Shown here: positions 60,934 through 64,000 of the stretch, in pieces
Layout of the letters: each line of letters opens with the position of its first letter
Numbering within the stretch: position 1 is the first letter of the stretch
Origin: Roseateles chitinivorans
GTDB lineage: Bacteria > Pseudomonadota > Gammaproteobacteria > Burkholderiales > Burkholderiaceae_C
Direction: 5' to 3'
DNA: 64,000 nucleotides
NCBI RefSeq assembly: GCF_002761755.1
Contig: NZ_PEOG01000021.1
Location: 1-64,000 of the forward strand
Program-made: the position numbers and the translations under genes
Notes under the pieces: generated by a model
Seen by the model: the letters and a program-made list of their open reading frames with translations, nothing else
The model's database searches: none
What the model was told of the DNA's origin: nothing

Positions 60934-61758
60934 ATGACGACCCGCCCCGCCCAAACCCCTGCCATCCCCGCCGCCGATGCGGTCGACCCCAAGACCGTAC
61001 TGATCGTCCATGCGCATCCCGAGCCGACGTCGCTGACGCGCACGCTGGTGGGCGTCGCCGCGGAGACCCTGGGCTCGGCCGGGCATGTGGTGCTGCAATC
61101 CGACCTCTACGCGATGGGCTGGCGCGCGGTGTACGACGAGACCGACTTCCCGGTGCGCGCCGACGCGACGCGCCTGAACTTCGTGCGCGAGTCCGGCCAT
61201 GCCTTCGAGCACGGTCATCAACCGGCCGACGTCGTCGAGGAGCAGCGCAAGCTGCTGGCGGCGGACCTGGTGATCCTGCAATTCCCGCTGTGGTGGTTCG
61301 GCATGCCGGCCATCATGAAAGGCTGGATCGACCGCGTCTGGGCCTACGGCCTGGCCTATGGCCGGCACGGACAGGGCAATCGCTTCCGATACGGTGAAGG
61401 TGGCCTCGCGGGTCGGCGCGCGATGGTCTCGGTGACGACGGGCGGGCCGGCGGTGGATTACTCGCCGCGCGGGATCAACGGCCCGATCGATCAACTGCTG
61501 TTCCCGATCACCCACGGCACCTTGTTCTATCCCGGCATGTCGGTGCTGAAGACCCATGCGGTGCACGGCGCGGGCCGGATGACGCCCGAGGATGTCGCCG
61601 CGGTCACGGCGGCGTGGCGCCAGCGGCTGGCGGGCATCTTCGACGAAGCTCCGATCGCTTTCCGCGCCCAGAACGGCGGCGACTACCCGGACGGTCATGT
61701 GCTCGACGAGGCGATCGCGCCCGGGGTGACCGGCTTCGCCGCGCACATCGCGGCCTGA
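60934..61758 (+). CDS. NAD(P)H dehydrogenase (quinone)/flavodoxin-fold protein
   Basis: A 274-residue flavoprotein of the NQO1/YwrO/MdaB-like group. It begins (after a leader of about 18 residues) TVLIVHAHPEPTSLTRTLVGVA, the FMN/FAD phosphate-binding start, and includes ADLVILQFPLWWFGMPAIMKGWIDRVW and MVSVTTGG, the family signatures. It reduces quinones or related electrophiles with NAD(P)H. Its divergent LysR gene suggests induction by such a compound. FMN or FAD preference is not determined. Confidence 0.88.
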   Translation: MTTRPAQTPAIPAADAVDPKTVLIVHAHPEPTSLTRTLVGVAAETLGSAGHVVLQSDLYAMGWRAVYDETDFPVRADATRLNFVRESGHAFEHGHQPADVVEEQRKLLAADLVILQFPLWWFGMPAIMKGWIDRVWAYGLAYGRHGQGNRFRYGEGGLAGRRAMVSVTTGGPAVDYSPRGINGPIDQLLFPITHGTLFYPGMSVLKTHAVHGAGRMTPEDVAAVTAAWRQRLAGIFDEAPIAFRAQNGGDYPDGHVLDEAIAPGVTGFAAHIAA

Positions 61759-61806
61759 GGACGCGCGTCCGTCGGCGACCGGACCGTCGCGACCCGCCAG
61801 GGCGGA

Positions 61807-62691
61807 TCAGTCGCCCAGCGCCTGCGTCGACGCGAGCGCCTGCAGCAGCCGTTGAAGGTGCGGCGGCGCGGCCGGCTCTTCGAACTGGAGAGAGGTGCCC
61901 GCGGGCAGCAGGTAGAAGGCGAGGTTCTCGAGGGCGACGACGGTGGCGTCCGTCGCGCCGGGCGCGGGATCGCGCCGGTCGCTGACGCGCGCGCCATCGA
62001 TGAGGGTCACCGCGCCGCTGCCGACCACCCGGGCGCCGATGCCAGGCTGGATCAGCAGTGCGGTGTCCTCGTCGAGCCCCACGCCCAGCCGGCGCGGATC
62101 CAGCGAAACCAGTTGCAGCAGCCGTGCATGGCGCTTGCGCTGGGCGAAGTGCTGGTCGATCACCAGGGCCGGCATCAGGCCGAGGGCGCGATGCAGCGCC
62201 TGCGGCGGGCCGGCGAATTGCTCGTTGAGGTCGCCCACCGGCATGTGGGCACCGAGCGCCGAGGCGCCCGCGCTGGTCCCCGCGACCGCGAGCGTGCCCG
62301 CGCGGTGGCGTTCGCGGATCAGCGCATGCAGGGGGGTGTCGCCGATGACGTCGAGCAGGCGCTCCTGGTCACCGCCGGTCATGAACAGCAGGTCGGCCGT
62401 TCGCACTGCCTCCAGCGCGTCGGCCGCGCCAGCGGCCTCGCGATCGCGCGGATCGAGCCAGGTCGGCGTCGCGCCGAGCGCCCGGAAGGCGGGCTCGTAC
62501 TGGGACCAGAGCAGGTCGGGCTCGCCGCTGGCGGTGCTCAGCACGACGACCCGCAGCGGCGCCGAATGCGCACGGTCGCGCTGGCAGGCCGCGATCAGCT
62601 CGCGCAACACGATGCCGGGCGTCAGCCGGTCCTCGTTGCCGCCGATGAGGGCGAGCAGGGCAGCGCGCTCCGAAACTCCTCGCGATTCCAT
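61807..62691 (-). CDS. Cyanophycinase (peptidase S51 family)
   Basis: A 294-residue protein. LLALIGGNEDR opens the fold, LLFMTGGDQERLLDVI follows, and the nucleophile Ser is in VAGTSAGASALGAHMPVG; LGVGLDEDTALLI is near the C-terminal third. Cyanophycinase cleaves cyanophycin (multi-L-arginyl-poly-aspartate) to beta-Asp-Arg dipeptides; some homologues process other isoaspartyl peptides. No cyanophycin synthetase is in the window. The start at 62691 lies five bases after the stop of the upstream putative toxin gene, and the earlier open frame lacks family similarity. Confidence 0.82.
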   Translation of the reverse strand: MESRGVSERAALLALIGGNEDRLTPGIVLRELIAACQRDRAHSAPLRVVVLSTASGEPDLLWSQYEPAFRALGATPTWLDPRDREAAGAADALEAVRTADLLFMTGGDQERLLDVIGDTPLHALIRERHRAGTLAVAGTSAGASALGAHMPVGDLNEQFAGPPQALHRALGLMPALVIDQHFAQRKRHARLLQLVSLDPRRLGVGLDEDTALLIQPGIGARVVGSGAVTLIDGARVSDRRDPAPGATDATVVALENLAFYLLPAGTSLQFEEPAAPPHLQRLLQALASTQALGD

Positions 62692-62696
62692 GACGC

Positions 62697-63296
62697 TCAA
62701 TGCGGTTCCGTGGGGTAAAGGGAATGGTCGCGATCCCACCACACGAGGTGGAAGTGCGCCTGCACGATGTACCCCCATGCACGTCGCTTCTGGCCACCGA
62801 AGCGGAAGCGGAACACCGAGTCGAACTGGTCGAGTTCAAGATGGCGCCAACGATCCTGTGCTTCTTCAATCAGGTCGCCGATCTCGTGCGCGTGATGCAT
62901 CTTGTGACCTGTCCCGGAGCTTTGCCGATCGATCTCACCCCAGGTAAGGGCGGCGAAATCGCGCATCGGCGGGAGAATCGTGTCGCTCCATTCCGCCTCG
63001 GTCCAGGCCCGGGGTTCGCCCCATGACCAATGGTCTTTCAGATCCGCGCGCGTCGTGCACCAGGTCATGCGCATATCGAAACGGCTGCCGTCTTCCCGGG
63101 ACCTGGGGCGCCGGTCCGCGGGTAGCGCGCGCGCCAACTGCGGCGCGAGGCGCGGCGACTGGTCGTTGGCAGGTGCTTGCGAAAGCCGAGGGGTGTCCAG
63201 TTTCACGACCCTGGCCAGCAACCCCGGCTTGCTGGCTTCAAACCTGGCCTGGGCCTCGACCTTCTTGCGCTCGCGCGTTTCGCTTTTCCTGCCCAT
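62697..63296 (-). CDS. Putative toxin partner of the Panacea antitoxin (unassigned family)
   Basis: A 199-residue protein that I cannot assign to a named family. The N-terminal 75 residues are basic and low in complexity (MGRKSETRERKKVEAQARFE). The conserved-looking part is C-terminal: MHHAHEIGDLIEEAQDRWRHL, FRFRFGGQKRRAWGYI, then HLVWWDRDHSLYPTEPH. His, Arg and aromatic residues cluster there. It starts 15 bases after the Panacea-domain gene on the same strand, the expected arrangement of a PanA toxin-antitoxin pair. The toxin role is inference from position. Confidence 0.5.
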   Translation of the reverse strand: MGRKSETRERKKVEAQARFEASKPGLLARVVKLDTPRLSQAPANDQSPRLAPQLARALPADRRPRSREDGSRFDMRMTWCTTRADLKDHWSWGEPRAWTEAEWSDTILPPMRDFAALTWGEIDRQSSGTGHKMHHAHEIGDLIEEAQDRWRHLELDQFDSVFRFRFGGQKRRAWGYIVQAHFHLVWWDRDHSLYPTEPH

Positions 63297-63311
63297 GGGG
63301 CGTTTACTCGA

Positions 63312-63746
63312 TCAGAGGGCTGAGTAGTACTCGTGCATCGCGCCCTGGCTGATCACACTTGTCGACGGAGCACCGATGGGCGCATCGCCACGGGCCAGTT
63401 TCCAAGGGTCTTCCTGATGTGTCAGGTTGCTGAGCCACTGCGCTGTCTTGTCACCGTAGAACGCAAGCACGCGCTCAATGTTGTCCCGCTCGGCTTCGGT
63501 CAGGGCGGTGCTGTCGGCATCCGCAAACAGAGACGCACTGACCTTGAACAAACCACGATGCTTCTGATAGAGGCTGGGCAGCACAGGACCGTTGGCCCAG
63601 GCCTGGAAATCCTCCGAAAAGAGAGGCGATTCGTCCCAGACCAGATTCCATGCCTGGGCGTAGTACATGAGCTTCTGCAGCTTCATGGCAGACACCTCGC
63701 CGGTGCGCTCGGTGATGTACTTGGCGACGTCAAGGGTGGAGGCCAT
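63312..63746 (-). CDS. Panacea-domain (DUF4065) antitoxin-like protein
   Basis: A 144-residue protein with the Panacea/SocA/GepA signature VAKYITERTGEVSAMKLQKLMYYAQAW and, downstream, EDFQAWANGPVLPSLYQKHRG. The Panacea domain is a hyperpromiscuous antitoxin module that neutralises many unrelated toxins. It is encoded 49 bases after the tRNA-Ser gene and just before an unassigned 199-residue gene on the same strand, which should be its toxin. The family call is firm; the partner is inferred. Confidence 0.85.
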   Translation of the reverse strand: MASTLDVAKYITERTGEVSAMKLQKLMYYAQAWNLVWDESPLFSEDFQAWANGPVLPSLYQKHRGLFKVSASLFADADSTALTEAERDNIERVLAFYGDKTAQWLSNLTHQEDPWKLARGDAPIGAPSTSVISQGAMHEYYSAL

Positions 63747-63794
63747 CAGAGAACTCCTCGCAAGCGGACAGCAGCTGCGGATGAATCGGGAGGG

Positions 63795-63882
<88 letters not shown>

Positions 63883-63937
63883 TCCGGGTCGGCCGACAAG
63901 CTCGCGGCCGACGGCTCCATGCACAGGAGAAGCCGCG

Positions 63938-63943
63938 ATTCTA
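63938..63943 (-). promoter_or_regulatory. Possible -10 element of the tRNA-Ser gene
   Basis: TAGAAT on the minus strand lies about 55 bases upstream of the tRNA 5' end, a plausible -10 box; no convincing -35 box is seen. Confidence 0.4.
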
Positions 63944-64000
63944 AGCGTGACAGCACTGCTCGCCGACGAACGACGCTCAGCCCGCTCCCGGCTTCCTCGC

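Overview
The window comes from a GC-rich (about 68-70 %, judged by eye) Gram-negative genome. Gene content (opgGH, TamA/TamB, urtABCDE, urease with ureJ, Bug/TctC receptors, a QseEGF-like two-component system, CS1/cable-type pili) points to a betaproteobacterium of the order Burkholderiales, perhaps a Roseateles/Mitsuaria-like soil or plant-associated lineage. The taxon is inference; no rRNA gene is present. There is no transposase, integrase or CRISPR array.

Left part (1-14 kb): the start of tamB, tamA and a vWA gene coupled to it; an EAL-domain gene; two lipoprotein xylan hydrolases (GH62 arabinofuranosidase and GH30 glucuronoxylanase) with Pro/Ala linkers; an S9 peptidase coupled to a GNAT acetyltransferase; a small membrane protein; a MoxR ATPase; then, from a divergent promoter, a dihaem cytochrome c and an HD-GYP protein. 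Next come an orphan family-5 solute-binding protein, an isolated ureD and a GFA-family gene (14-17.3 kb).

Middle (17-31 kb): opgH and opgG (osmoregulated periplasmic glucans) lie directly downstream of a sigma-54-type response regulator, a QseG-like lipoprotein and a sensor kinase. The DNA between the regulator and opgG carries a sigma-54 promoter matching the consensus and two TGTCGC-N6-GCGACA palindromes, so the regulator very probably controls opgGH. Three near-identical 83-84-bp palindromic repeats sit inside the regulator operon. A LysR gene, a HipBA module with three N8-spaced operators, and a CoA-transferase/lyase/Bug-receptor operon follow.

Right part (31-64 kb): a CS1/cable-type chaperone-usher pilus operon (chaperone, pilin, usher, tip) with a UUCG hairpin after the pilin gene; the leftward urea transporter operon urtABCDE; an exported protein with three DUF3395-like repeats; an oxidoreductase/Rrf2 pair; a LuxR-type response regulator with a 1172-residue hybrid kinase that is fused to an NCS1-type permease and a Cys-rich module; the divergent urease operon ureA-J-B-C-E-F-G behind a sigma-54-like promoter; an SDR gene; tctBA; a chemoreceptor; a divergent LysR/quinone-reductase pair; cyanophycinase; a Panacea-domain antitoxin with a putative toxin; and tRNA-Ser(UGA).

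Taken together, the right half is largely a urea/nitrogen unit: uptake (Urt), a candidate permease-sensor kinase, hydrolysis (Ure) and possibly cyanophycin mobilisation. Its one missing piece, ureD, lies 33 kb away.
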